Made by a program: the position numbers and the translations under genes
DNA from: Henckelia pumila
Taxonomy: Eukaryota; Streptophyta; Magnoliopsida; Lamiales; Gesneriaceae
Reading direction: 5' to 3'
DNA: 64,000 nucleotides
NCBI RefSeq assembly: GCF_033568475.1
Contig: NC_133120.1
Span: 51,391,751 to 51,455,750 of the forward strand
Shown here: piece by piece, positions 32,417-43,754 of the stretch
Layout: each line of letters opens with the position of its first letter
How positions within the stretch are numbered: position 1 is the stretch's first letter
The notes under the pieces: generated by a model
Database searches by the model: none
What the model was told of the DNA's origin: nothing
Seen by the model: only the letters and a program-made list of their open reading frames with translations

Positions 32417-35400
32417 ATGAAATTGATGTTTTTGGAAAATATGATTGAGTTTTGCATGGTACTTGATACCTTATTGGGATTGTATTTTGAAATTGATGTA
32501 CTGACCAAGTACAGGGATACAATGGATTGTTTCCACAAAGTTGACAGATTTAACCCAGAGATGGCAGACGACTGGAAATTCTATGGTAAGGGTTCTAGAG
32601 CTAAGATCCCTTTGATTTTAGTGTTAACTATGACACGTTTACTGCAGAGAGGTGCCGAAGGATTCTTGGTCTATGTAGTAAATATACTGAAATTTAGCCC
32701 AGAATTAGCAGACATTCCAGTTGTGAAAGAATTTGCAGATGTCTTTCCAGATGAAATTCCGGGTTTTCCTCAAACCCATGAGATTGAATTCAGTATTGAA
32801 TGGATGTCTGGTACTTTAACTATTTCGAAGGCTCCTTACAGAATGGAACCATTGGAACTTAAAGAACTCAAAGAGAAACTTGAAAATCTATTAGCCAAGG
32901 GATACATTAGACCGAGTATGTCACCTTGGGGTGCTCCAGTGCTATTTGTAATAAAGAAAGATGGGTCGATTAGATTATGTATCGACTATCGACAATTGAA
33001 TCAAGCCACGGTAAAGAATAAATACCCTTTGCCTTGAATAGATGATTTATTTGATCAATTACAGAGTTCTTGCATCTATTCGATGATTGACTTACGATCT
33101 AGATATTATCAATTGAGGGTCAGAGAGGCAGATGTTCCCAAGACCGCATTTAGAACCAGGTATGGGAATTTTGAATTCCTGTTTATGCATTTTGGAGTGA
33201 CAAATGCTCCTGTTGTATTCATGAACTTAATGAACAGAATTTTTCAGAAGTACGTTGACGAGTTCTTTGTGATATTTATTGATGATATTCCGATTTATTC
33301 TAAGAATGAGATTGAACATACAGAGCACTTGAGGATTATCTTGCAGATTTTGAGAAAAGAGCAGTTATATGCCAAGCTGTCCAAGTGTGGGTTTTGGTTG
33401 GATCAAGTCTTATTTCTTGGTCATGTGGTTTCAGAAAAAGGGATTGCAGTTGATCCCAATAAAGTTGAGGCCGTGATTAACTGGCCTAGACCTACCTCTG
33501 TTCCTGAAATACATAGTTTTATGGGTTTAGCAGGGTATTATCGCAGATTTATTGAGGGATTTTCCAGCATTGCGAAGCCGATTACCCAATTAACCCAGAA
33601 GAATGCTCCGTATGTTTGGACAGATGCCTGTGTGAAAAGCTTTGTTAAGTTGAAGAGGAGACTGACTAGTGCTCCTGTATCGACTATTCCATCAGGTACA
33701 GGTGGTTTTGTTGTTTATTGTGATGCGTCTCACAGAGGTTTGGGTTGTGTGTTTATGCAAAGAGGCCATGTGATAGCCTATGCATCAATACATTTGAAGC
33801 CACACGAGACCCGATATCCCGTACATGATCTTGAGCTGGCAGCCATTGTCCTTGCCTTGAATATTTGACGCCATTATTTGTATGGTGAGACCTTTGAAAT
33901 ATTTTTTGATCATAAGAGTTTGAAATATCTATTTTCTCAGGCTGAACTGAACATGAGACGGAGGCGTTGATTAGAATTGTTGAAAGATTTTGACTGTGAG
34001 ATTAAGTATTATCCAGGAAAGTCTAACGCAGCAGCTGATTCCCTGAGTAGAAAGGTATTCAATTTGTCTCTGTCTACGTGTCTAGATTGATTGAGAATTG
34101 TTGTTTTTCTGGCTTGGATTTTGAGGCAGATATGCAATCAATCAGAATTTTTGTAATCCATGCAGAACCAGAATTATTGATGAGAATTAAAAAGGCACAG
34201 AGTTCTAATCAGAACATCCAGAGTTCAGTTGAGAAAGTTAGATTTGAACATCATTCAGAATACCAGGTCAGTGATGATGGAATCTTGTTTGTGAATAACC
34301 GTATTGTTTTGCCAGATGTTTCAGAATTGAGACAGCAGATTCTATGAGAGGCACATTGTAGTAAATTCAGTGTACACCCAGGTGGGAGAAAAATTTATAA
34401 CGACTTGAAAAGTCAATATTGTTGGAAAAATATGAAAGCAGATGTGATAGAATTTGTATCCCGATGCCTAAACTGTCAGCAAGTGAAAGCAGAAATAAAG
34501 CGACCGGGTGGTCAATTGCACAATTTAACAATTCCAGAGTGGAAATGAGATCACATCACTATGGATTTTTTCACGAGACTACCAAGATCATCGAGAGGAT
34601 GCGATGCAATCTGGGTATTCGTTGATAGACTAAGTAAGTCTGCATGCTTAATTCCTTATCAGATGACATACCGACATAATCAGATGACCAACATTTACAT
34701 CCAAGATGTAGTGAGATTACACGGTGTGCCGAAATCTATCGTTTCAGATCGACACCCTAGATTCACTTCACACTTTTGGCACAGTTTACAAGAAGCACTT
34801 GACACTCGTTTGCACTTGAGTACAACTTATCATCCTCAGACAGATGGACAGTCAGAGCGGACTATCCAGACTTGAGAAGATATGCTGAGGGCTGTGGTAC
34901 TAGATTTTGGTACCAACTGGCAAGATTCGTTGCCACTTGTTGAATTTTCCTATAATAACAACTATCAAGCAAGCATTGAGATGGCTCCTTATGAGGCATT
35001 ATATGGTGAGAAATGTAGATCTCCGTTGTTTTAGGATGATCTTTTAGAAGTACCAGTGACTAGTCCAGATATGATCAGAGATATGTCAGATAAGATAAAG
35101 TTGATTCAGTCAAGAATGAAAGCAGCACAGGACAGACAAGCCAAGTATGCTAATGTCAGATGCAGGCCCTTGAGTTTTGAACAAGGTGACCGTGTATTCT
35201 TGAAGATATCTCCTTTTTGAGGTACAGTCTGTTTTGTAAAGAGAGGTAAGTTATCACCAAGATATATTGGGCCATATGAGATTCTAGATAGAATTGGTGA
35301 CCTAGCATACAGATTAGCTCTCTCTCCAGCTCTATCGGGTATTCATGACGTATTCCACGTGTCTATGTTAAAAAAGTATCAACCAGATCCTTCCCACGTA

Positions 35401-35601
35401 CTTCAACCAGATGAGGCAGAACTGAATGAGACTTTGAGCTAGTTTGAATGACCGATAAAGATTATGGACAGAAAAGATAAGAAGCTCATAAATAAGTCGA
35501 TTCCTTTGGTTAAAGTACAGTGGAGCAGACATGGCGTTGAAAAAGCAACTTGGGAATTATAGCATGATATGAGACAGAAGTACCTTGAACTTTTTGTATG
35601 A
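32417..35601 (+). pseudogene. gypsy-4 pol: RT, RNase H, integrase with chromodomain-like tail
   Basis: The region opens with the end of protease (a [15 protein letters not shown] segment) and a linker ([19 protein letters not shown]). RT shows [18 protein letters not shown], the catalytic FIDD box near 33275 and [14 protein letters not shown]. RNase H has [17 protein letters not shown]. Integrase has the zinc segment (CLNCQQVKAE near 34470), MDFFTRLPRS, VSDRHPRF (catalytic Asp) and DGQSERTIQT (Glu). The C-terminus HVSMLKKYQPDPSH and VQWSRHGVEKATWEL is typical of chromovirus integrase tails, which are thought to steer insertion to heterochromatin. Stops lie at about 33037, 33868, 33968, 34346, 34547, 34874, 35032 and further on, usually at Trp, Arg or Gln positions. 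Confidence 0.92.
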
Positions 35602-35675
35602 GATTTGCTGCATTGTAATTCAGTCCAATATAATTTCTTGGGATGTACTTGAGATTTTGAGGACGAAATATTTTA

Positions 35676-35690
35676 TTAGAGGGGAGGAAT
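35676..35690 (+). other. Polypurine tract of gypsy-4
   Basis: TTAGAGGGGAGGAAT directly before the LTR start TGTAACGCC. Confidence 0.88.
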
Positions 35691-37594
35691 TGTAACGCCC
35701 CGAAAAATACCCAATTAAATAATTTATGAGAATTGGAATTAAATTTCTAAATTTCACAAATTAAAGGACTAAAATTGAATTTTGGAGATAATCATGGACT
35801 AGATTGCAATTTTGGAAAAGAACATGGACTAAAATATAAATATGGGTTGACCTTTTAATTGCATCAATTATTAAGATTATATGCATGTGATATGCATTCA
35901 CCCATTTTCAGAAGAAGAACCGTGAGGGAGAGAGAAAGCCATAGCCAAGGCTTTTCGAGCTTTTCAAGCCCCGATCCAAGGAAATCTAACCAGTAGAATT
36001 TTGATTTGAGCACGGTTTTGCGATCCTTGCAACAACAGCTACGTTTCTACGTAAGTATGATTAAATTCTATCAAGTTCTAATTTTGAGATGTTGTTGGAT
36101 TTGGGTTTTTATGGTATAAATATGTTCTTGAGATAATGGAGATGGTATATCTAAGACGGTTTGAGAAAATACCATCGTTTGAACATGTTTTTGATTTTTG
36201 AAGTATTTTCGGAATTTTTGGAAATTTTGGATGATGGATTTCGAAATTTAAAGATGATTTTGATGATGATATTATGATGGAATTGTGAAAATATTGATGT
36301 TGAGAATTTTGGAAATACTTGATTTTTAGACGTTATGTCGTCAGGTTGAATTTTGAAGAAATTGTTAAATGGTTATTTTAACAAGGATGGCAAGGAATGA
36401 TATTGAGAAATAATGTTGTCCATTTCAGATTTTGAATTGGAATTTAATGAATTGAAATCACAAGAAATCGAGTTGTTTATAATTCGATCAAGATTGAGAT
36501 TGATTATTGTTCGAAATGCGATTTTTGGATCGAACAAGAAATTGATATGAATTTCATATTTATGTAGCTTTCAAGACTTGATCATTTCCGGACTTGGAAT
36601 TGAGGTATGGATAGACAATGAAGAGCTTGGGATTGAATCCTCGAGAAGATTTTGAGATTCTCGAGCCCAATAAAATCACACACTTAATTTCTATATTATT
36701 TGAATTATATGAATTGATTAAATATCATGAAATTATGAATTTGATTTTATTCGATGATTATCGATATATGATTCATGCTAATGATTTGATATATGAGATG
36801 AGATGCTCAGATTGAGCAGAATTTTGATATATTGAATTGCATCATCTCATTCATATTGAGCCGGACTTTGTTCAGATTTGATGGCAGACTTTCCTAGAAT
36901 TCAGCGGACGTTTGGGTCTATATTTGAGTGGCATGGAATGTAGAGCAACTTCCATGACCAGAATACTCTATATAGGAGTGCCGAAGTCCGGGGTTGAGAA
37001 ACTCAACGCCCACCCCGATTGGGAGAGTAGGTGGTGACGTTGTGTTTTCGTTTCCCTTGGGATCCCTAAGATCGAGATTCAGACTGAATCAGAGAATTGA
37101 TAACCCCAGATTCTTGAGCATGCATTTCACCCATGCATTATCCATGTGAGATTACTTATAGATTTATATTGATATCATTGAAATGTTTAAATGCTCATTT
37201 GTTTCTGTCATTCATACTGGGTTTTTATACTCACCGGTTTTCCGGCTGTTGCTTTGTCTTGTGTGTGTGCATTGCAACAGGAGGTTCGGGGTCAAGCTTT
37301 AGAGGACCTTAAAGATTTGAAATGAGAGTAGAAGTGGAGCTCGGGTCTAGAAGACGAATAAATTTAAATACATATTGAAAACATGTTGAATATTTGATCT
37401 TTCAAACTTGTTGCATTTTATACTCGTTTGAATGATTTTCAGACATCTCTTTATTGTGTATTGTGATCTAGACTTTGAGAGGTCACCATTCTGGGTCTTT
37501 GGAGCAAGAAACGAAGAAAAAAAATAGAGATTTTTGAAGCCCAAGCACGCCCGCGCATCCGGTGCGCAATTTTGCGCAACGGTACGCCTCCTAC

Positions 37595-37634
<40 letters not shown>

Positions 37635-37728
37635 TTTTCGCGACGCATTTTTGCATCGCCGAATGTAAGACGTGCGTCACCAAATGTCATATTGATTATT
37701 TTAAATATTTGCACCCAAGGTCTCCACA
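35691..37728 (+). repeat. 3' LTR of gypsy-4
   Basis: 2038 bp, from TGTAACGCCCCGAAAA to GGTCTCCACA. It is shorter than the 5' LTR mainly because a GC-rich block (present at about 30702-30765) is missing near 37581 and the TA tract is shorter (37600-37632). Confidence 0.93.
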
Positions 37729-37733
37729 CATAT
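37729..37733. repeat. Target site duplication of gypsy-4, right copy
   Basis: CATAT, identical to 28805-28809. Confidence 0.93.
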
Positions 37734-38456
37734 AAACTTGATGAGTCGCCCCCTGATAAGGCTCCGACTGATTGTAGCTCTGAGGAGCTACAAAATTACA
37801 AGGATTGGTGTGACCATGACTTGAAAGCCAAGTGTTATATGCAGGCTTCTATGAATGATGAGCTACAGCGGCATTTTGAGAGTGCAAAGCATGCTGATGA
37901 CAATCATTTGCATCTCAAAGAACTCTTTGGTAAACAAACACGTCCGCTTCGACATGCGACTGTCAAGGAGCTGATCACGCATGCAAGATGGGGCTTCGGT
38001 CCATGAGCATGGCCTAAAGTTGATTGGGCTCATGGAAAAACTCATTAGCATGGATCTTGTGCTACCATCTGATTTGACCAGGTATGTGTTGCTCTTGTCA
38101 CTGTCTAGCTCATTTTACCCTTTTGTGGTGAATTTCAACATGAAAAAGTTAGATCCAACCCTTGAGGAGTTGATTAACATGCTTGTTACGTTTGAATCCA
38201 CAATCAAGAAAGAGAAGCCGGTTCTTTATGTGGCATCTTCATCTGGTTCAAAGAATAGACCACTTGGAAAGGGAAAGAAGCGTTCTTTCCATGCTCCAAA
38301 AAATAATGTGCTCTTGAAGAGGCAAGCTCCGAGTCCCGTTGTGGCAGCCACACCAGTTAAGGCTAACAAGACTAATGACGTTTGTCATCACTGCAAGAAA
38401 TCTAGAAATTGGAAGCGTAATTTCAAGGAATATCTTGACCAGATTGGTTCTGGTTA
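37734..38456 (+). pseudogene. copia-2 gag, main piece
   Basis: This continues codon 40 of the piece at 28690-28809 without loss. It reads KLDESPPDKAPTD, WCDHDLKAKCYMQASMNDE, the UBN2-type capsid core, then a basic linker and the zinc knuckle at about 38380-38420 (CHHCKKSRNWKRNF). The knuckle has lost both its His (now Asn) and its last Cys (now Phe), so it could not bind zinc normally. A one-base frameshift lies near 37980. A stop at 38454-38456 ends it where the composite block begins. Confidence 0.88.
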
Positions 38457-38743
38457 ACCGAAAAAGTCCTGTTGATCTGTGCAATTAGAAGTTGAACTTG
38501 ATGGAGAGTGTCTTGAAACTTGAGGGCGGGATTAATGAATCTGTGAAGCTTACGGATTGCATGATTTTATCGAAAGTTGGGTGGGTATATGAGATTGGCG
38601 AAATCACACACACACACACGAGAACTCTTGAGAAAATTAGCCTACATGTGTATTTAATCTTGGAATGTAAAAATTCGGAGGCTAACTATATTACTCATTA
38701 TTGTTTTGCTCGGGACTAGCAAAAGTATAAGTTAGGGGGAATT
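38457..38743 (+). other. 3' internal remnant of an Athila-like element
   Basis: It ends TTTGCTCGGGACTAGC, a short spacer and the polypurine tract GTTAGGGGGAATT just before an Athila-like LTR. The same closing pattern precedes the gypsy-1 3' LTR. No protein is recognisable. The exact border with copia-2 gag is uncertain. Confidence 0.6.
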
Positions 38744-40230
38744 TGATAAGTGCAATTTATGCACTTAATTTATATATGATTTGGCTTGACTTTTGTGATG
38801 TATCGAGTGGATATTATGTGTATTAGTTGTTGTTTTTATGAGTTTCAAGGATTGGTGCAAAAGTAGCAAGAAGAAGCGGAAGGATGCATTATGAAGTATT
38901 AACTTCAGAAAATAACTGGGAATTATTGATGAATCAAAATCCAATCTCAAATTTTAATAATAAAGTTTAGGATGTTTTGAAGTTGCTGTCAAAATTTCAG
39001 CTCAATCCGACGGTTAGATTGTGAGATATGATTTTTTGAATATTGTCGCGCGATGTAGATTTTTTAACCCGAGAGGCATGCGCGGGCGTATCTAACCTCA
39101 CGCACAGGTGCACCTGATGAGAAATTTTGAGCATCCAGGTGACAGAATCACAAGCGCGGGCGCCCCTCTCTTCAGGCGTGGGCGCGTCATCGCGAAAGTC
39201 AGTTTTTTGGGTTTTTCGAGAAGGAAACCTTTGGACTTTCGTGGGCTTTTATTTATTGGATTTGAAGCACATATAAAAGAGATTCTTTTGCATGCAATTG
39301 AAGGGGAAGCCACCGCACATCAGAGGAGAATCACACGCACGATTGAGAGAGAAATTTGAAGAAAAAATCTGCGCAAACTTGAAGAGAAAATCTGGAACAA
39401 GGAAGAAGATCGCGTTATCCGGACACGGCATCGCATCTTTGGATTTGTTTTCTTTATCTTTTGTCATTAAACTTTGATTTGATGTCTAGTTTCATGAACA
39501 TGAATTGTTTTTGCAATATTTTGATTATGAACTAAATTTTTAGAGTTTAGAGGGACAATGGAACCTGGTGTAGACTCTTCTACGAGTTTTTGATATTTTT
39601 GGATTGAATTCTAGTAGATTAATTGTTTTTCTAGAATTGATTGTCTTTTCAATTACTTGATCAATAATTGATTTGTTATATTTATCTGAAATCCGGCACT
39701 CGGGAGAGGGGATTTTGAATATGACCAATAGCAATTACACTGTTAATTGTTTATATAACTCGGGAGAGTATATATCATTAATGGAGCCTTAGGAAGAACA
39801 TCGTTTTTCACATATCACTAAGACTAAATTTTTAGTAGGAATATTGAAATTGAATCTTAGTTGATACACATTATTTGTTGCTCAGGAGAGGGAAATAATA
39901 TAATTAAGTGTTCTTGGCTATTAATTGAATGGAATTCATGAAGATAAATTAATTAGAACTACTTGTTGTCGAAACCACGTGAAATCTGAACATCTAGACC
40001 ATTTATTCTCTCATTGATATTTCTCTGAAAATTGTGTGCGTTCTACTAAAAATCCATTGCTTATTTTTATTTTATTGCAAACCTTTTGATCATTAATTTT
40101 CTGAATAAAATTAGGACTATTTTAATTACAAGTACTAGATAATTTCATATTACTCCTCGTGGAAACGATACATGATTCATCACTTTATTAAAACTTGACA
40201 CTCGTACGCTTGCGAGTATTTTTCACAACA
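38744..40230 (+). repeat. Athila-like 3' LTR without its partner
   Basis: It starts TGATAAGTGCAATTTATG and ends GTATTTTTCACAACA, 1487 bp, on the plus strand. Similarity to the gypsy-1 LTR includes both ends, the GC-rich boxes (39070-39192) and the triple CTCGGGAGAG motif (39698-39892). A polypurine tract stands before it, so it is a 3' LTR with a scrap of internal DNA. No matching 5' part is in the window. Confidence 0.85.
39070..39192 (+). repeat. Two-unit GC-rich bipartite array in the orphan LTR
   Basis: Two units about 78 bases apart (from about 39074 and 39152) each hold a GCGCGGGCG-type box and a second GC box, for example GCGTGGGCGCGTC. The place in the LTR is about 330-450 bases from its start. 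Confidence 0.6.
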
Positions 40231-40266
40231 TTAACTAACTTATTTTTTGTAATTTATTTATTGTAG

Positions 40267-40517
40267 CCGATGAGATGCTCCATGTTGCTGAAGCAGAACT
40301 ATCATCCACTGTCATATGTCGAGGTAATATTAGTTACTCTGTAATATTCAATATTGTTGTTCTTGAGATTATGTATGTGGATGCATGATTAAAGTTTGCA
40401 TCATTTCTGCAAAATGGGATGGAGAATGGCAGTTCACTATTTGATTTGGATCACTTTGATTTCTTCACCACCCAACACTCATCAGAGTACCCAGCATGCT
40501 TTGAAAATCAAGAACAG
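40267..40517 (+). pseudogene. Two exon-like fragments of an unidentified host gene
   Basis: Fragment 1 (40267-40323) follows an acceptor-like TTTATTGTAG and ends at a CGAG/GTAATA donor; it reads ADEMLHVAEAELSSTVICR with no stop. Fragment 2 (about 40412-40517) reads NGMENGSSLFDLDHFDFF and on to FENQEQ, ending at CAG/GTGATT. Both are in open frames flanked by AT-rich intron-like DNA. I do not recognise the protein. They may belong to a different gene from the SFH fragments downstream, or to a divergent part of it. Confidence 0.45.
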
Positions 40518-42164
40518 GTGATTCAAATGCTTAATATAAAACAGAACACTCGCACACTATATACGTAACTATCGATTACAGAAAATAAGTTATTTAAAAT
40601 AATATAACTAAGGAGGTGAATGTAATTTTCCTCCCATGCATGATTGGCTCCTTTCAAATGAGCAATCCATATGACACGTGCCTCCAAGCACCTAATTGAA
40701 ATATAGGTTTTGAGGAATCTAAACATTTAACTCATTTCAGCCTCCATTGCTACCTCTCTAGAAGCATATTGCCTTTAATGAAAATAAACAAGTAAAAGAA
40801 TCCATAATAAAAAACGAAATAGTGTTTAGTGTAAAAAAAATTTTTAATTTTTAAAGTTTCCATATTGCAAATAGAGTTGGTTTGACATGATTCTAACCTC
40901 TAAGATTTTGTGTCGATATTTTTCATGCTTTATAGCAAAAGATTCCTGCTATCTCCCTTTGTTATGTCTATCTTTTGTTTAAAATTTTGAGATACGAATT
41001 AAAAAATAGAATCTTGCAGGTTAAAATATGTTTACCATTTGACCGAGAATTTAATTAACTGTCTAGGTTGCTATGTAGTGCATTGGGGATCTCCGTAGTT
41101 CTTGGCCAGTGGAAACTAGTCTTCGCATTATTCTTTTCGCATCTTTTATGTATTAGTGAGGTAGCTATGATTTGGGATGCAGTTTATCTCGCCTATCCTT
41201 GCTCTACGCATGTTTGCGCATCTGTTATTTTACACTCTTAAAATGGCAATGGTTTATTTTATTTTTTTTTACTGGAATTCAAGTCCAAAATTTGAATGTC
41301 TGCAAAGACATTTTATAAATTACAAAATTACTTGGTTATTTTAGAAATTCTTGACTAAATTTTTTAGAATAGAACAATGAAATTACATAACAAGTTTTTG
41401 TAAAAATTTTGAATGAAACAATTATTTTTTTGTTGAACCTTATTCTAGGAAGCGACATTTACTAATCACACCTTAAATAAGAAAAGGTGGTGATATTTTG
41501 GGTAACTCATTTAAATTGTATACTGTTAGAAGTGTTGAGCCTGGTCTAGAAAACACACCAACATCTCGTAATTTGAGTTATTAACGAGGGAGTTATGCTA
41601 ATATTGAGTTATTGTTTCTCTATAGGAAAAAGCAGTCAAGTGCTTCAAAATACCAGAAAATGCAGTCCATATGTGATCTGAAAAACGTGTTTTGTGATCT
41701 ATATGCTTTCAGATTTTAAAGTTACAATGTGAACAAAAGTTTTAGTTCTCTCTATTAGCTTCGATTTGGTACTAAGATCAAGTCATTTGATAAAAATTTG
41801 ATAGAGATATGCCCATTTTTCTGAAATGGGTATGTGTTAGAATCTTAGTTCGTATTTGTGCAATGACTTACTGTTCTTTTGAAATCTGGTATTGGTTGTT
41901 ACATAATTCGAAGTTGAAGCTCAAATAAAACTTGTATATGATTGCATTTTCTTCTAATTGCCACAAGTTACAAGCCATTTGGATGTAAAATGAATTTTTT
42001 GTGATTTTTCTATGTTAGCTGCTCCAATTACATGGTGGACAAATGGTTCTTAGTCCAATTAGATGGTGGACAATTGGCTTCATAGGAACATATTAGGCCG
42101 AAACAGTTTGCTCGAATTTCACAAAAATAAAGATTCGATCTGATGCTATGTTTTTTCTTACCAG
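40518..42164. other. AT-rich intron-like DNA
   Basis: No transposon protein or clear exon is visible. One stretch after an acceptor-like CTCTATAG at 41627 is open for about 20 codons but I cannot name it. Composition and flanks suggest introns or gene-flanking sequence. Confidence 0.4.
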
Positions 42165-43003
42165 GTTTTGGGTAATAATTACCAGAATCAAGTTGCTCGA
42201 GATCATTGACACGAGGAAAATATTCTCCGAAAATTCAAGTACTTGCATATCATAAAAGACCCATTTCTTGTTAAAGCGCTGCAGTTTAAATCTGTTGTTT
42301 TGATCTTGCACAAATCAATGAGTTGACAGAGTTTTTGGGTGGAAGTTGCACTTGTGCTGATAAGGGAGGCTACATGGTTTCTGACAAGGGCCCCTGGAAT
42401 GCCATTGAAATTATGAAGGTTATTATTGTTTGCATAAGACCTCTAATGTGTAAGCCCTCACATCAATAATTCTCAAATTTTGTGATTATCATGACTTCAA
42501 GATGGTTTGCAACCATGAACACAAATGCTCGAGCAAGACCAGTGTTTTCGCCAATGCCGATGAGAAAAATATTTCAGTAGATGATTGTGCTACCTCCAAG
42601 GTATCAAGTCTTGCATGATTTCCAAATATTTTCTTTAACTGTGATTCTTGAAATTGAAACCGCGTGCTAGTTATGAAATATACAGAATGTGAAGAAAAAC
42701 TACTGATGTAACTCAATGGCAGATTCTTCAAGAGTCTACTTTGCACATTCACAATTTTCCCCTGTTCGTGAAGAAGTAAGTTTTCACAACGATTAAACAT
42801 GGTTATATTGCATTCGCTTGCTGCATCAATCCTATTTATAATCATGTTTAGGTCTCATGCATTCGACCTTCCCTACTTAAACCCCAAAGGATCATCAATA
42901 ATTGATAAAAACTCCTCAGGTGACCAGGAACCGTTTCAGTGCATATGAATCTGATAAATATGCTCAAATTGTTGACAAGTCTGTTACTGCAACTTGGATA
43001 AAG
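42165..43003 (+). pseudogene. Fragments of a SFH-type (Sec14-like) phosphatidylinositol transfer protein gene
   Basis: Five exon-like pieces match, in order, the end of the Sec14 lipid-binding domain and the following linker of plant SFH proteins, which carry phosphatidylinositol and phosphatidylcholine between membranes. They are 42165-42215 (VLGNNYQ, then LLEIIDTR after a one-base shift), 42322-42417 ([20 protein letters not shown], the family signature), 42502-42600 (MVCNHEHKC to ATSK, donor GTATCA), 42723-42775 (HSQFSPVREE, donor GTAAG) and about 42920-43003 (YAQIVDKSVTATW). AT-rich introns separate them. The N-terminal CRAL-TRIO exons and the C-terminal nodulin-like part are absent, so this is a fragment, not a gene. 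It lies inside copia-2 next to a CACTA end, suggesting capture by a transposon. Confidence 0.8.
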
Positions 43004-43545
43004 GGAGGACGATCAAAACATATCTTTATAAAACTTTTATTTAACTAGAATACGAGTTCTTTTTTTTTTTGAAAGGGAATATGAGTTATTTTTTGTTAGT
43101 TAATTAGAAATATCTTTTTTGGTGTTATTACATTAATTGTTTGATTATTACATGCAAGATGCACATTATTTTTTGGGGTTGTTCCAGAATGAACAATGTT
43201 ATAATTTATGTTTGGTTAACGAACTAACATCACTTCAACAATTATGGCTAGTGTTTGTTTTCGGAGGCAATTGCAAGGACAAAGAAACTAGATCAACAAG
43301 CTACGTATGAGTTTCTAGTTAATCTAAGATTTTTTATGTTTATGGTTTTGTTGTATTTAATTTATCATGTATACTTTAGAATTTTATTTTTATGTCATTT
43401 GATTGGTTGCGTACGAAATTTTAAGAATGTCGTAAATATTATTTTGTAACATTAGAAAATTGTATAATAATTTTATTTTGAATGATTTATAATATTATAA
43501 TTTTTATTTTTTTTTTTGTTTTTTATTTGAAAAAAAAACATTTAT
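43004..43545. other. AT-rich DNA before the CACTA end
   Basis: No coding sequence is supportable. It is probably interior DNA of the CACTA-type element or residual captured flank. A T-rich tract lies at 43500-43520. Confidence 0.4.
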
Positions 43546-43754
43546 TTTCAGTTGTCGTAGGGGGTTCAAAACTGTTGTAAAAGCACGTGTTGTTAAAAGT
43601 CACGCTTGTCTTTGAGAGAAAAGACAATAGTTTTTCAATGTTGTAAAACTGTTGTCTTTGAGCGTGAATTTTAACAACACGGGCTTTTACAATAGTTTTG
43701 AGCCCCCTACGACAACTGAAAAAAATGTTGTCTTTAGGAGTTTTTCTTGTAGTG
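43546..43754 (-). mobile_element. CACTA transposon terminus with subterminal inverted repeat
   Basis: On the minus strand the sequence starts CACTACAAGAAAAACTCC at 43754, the classic CACTA (En/Spm) end. Subterminal DNA has two arms of about 65 bases (43546-43615 and 43652-43725) that are near-perfect reverse complements (CAGTTGTCGTAGGGGG in each) around a short loop. The other CACTA end is not visible to the left. Directly to the right, copia-2 pol resumes. Confidence 0.8.

Larger units (their letters stand above)
28810..37728 (+). mobile_element. gypsy-4: Tekay/Del-like chromovirus
   Basis: LTRs at 28810-30926 and 35691-37728, a CATAT duplication, a tRNA-Met type primer site, pol in the order protease remnant, RT, RNase H, integrase with a chromodomain-like tail, and a polypurine tract. 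It interrupts copia-2 gag. Gag and most of protease are missing or unrecognisable. Several in-frame stops in pol make it defective. The right LTR lacks a GC-rich block present in the left one. Confidence 0.94.

Noticed and set aside
32417..35601. Possible endogenous pararetrovirus (caulimovirus)
   Set aside because: Integrase, LTRs, polypurine tract and a target duplication are present, and there is no movement protein; it is a chromovirus retrotransposon.
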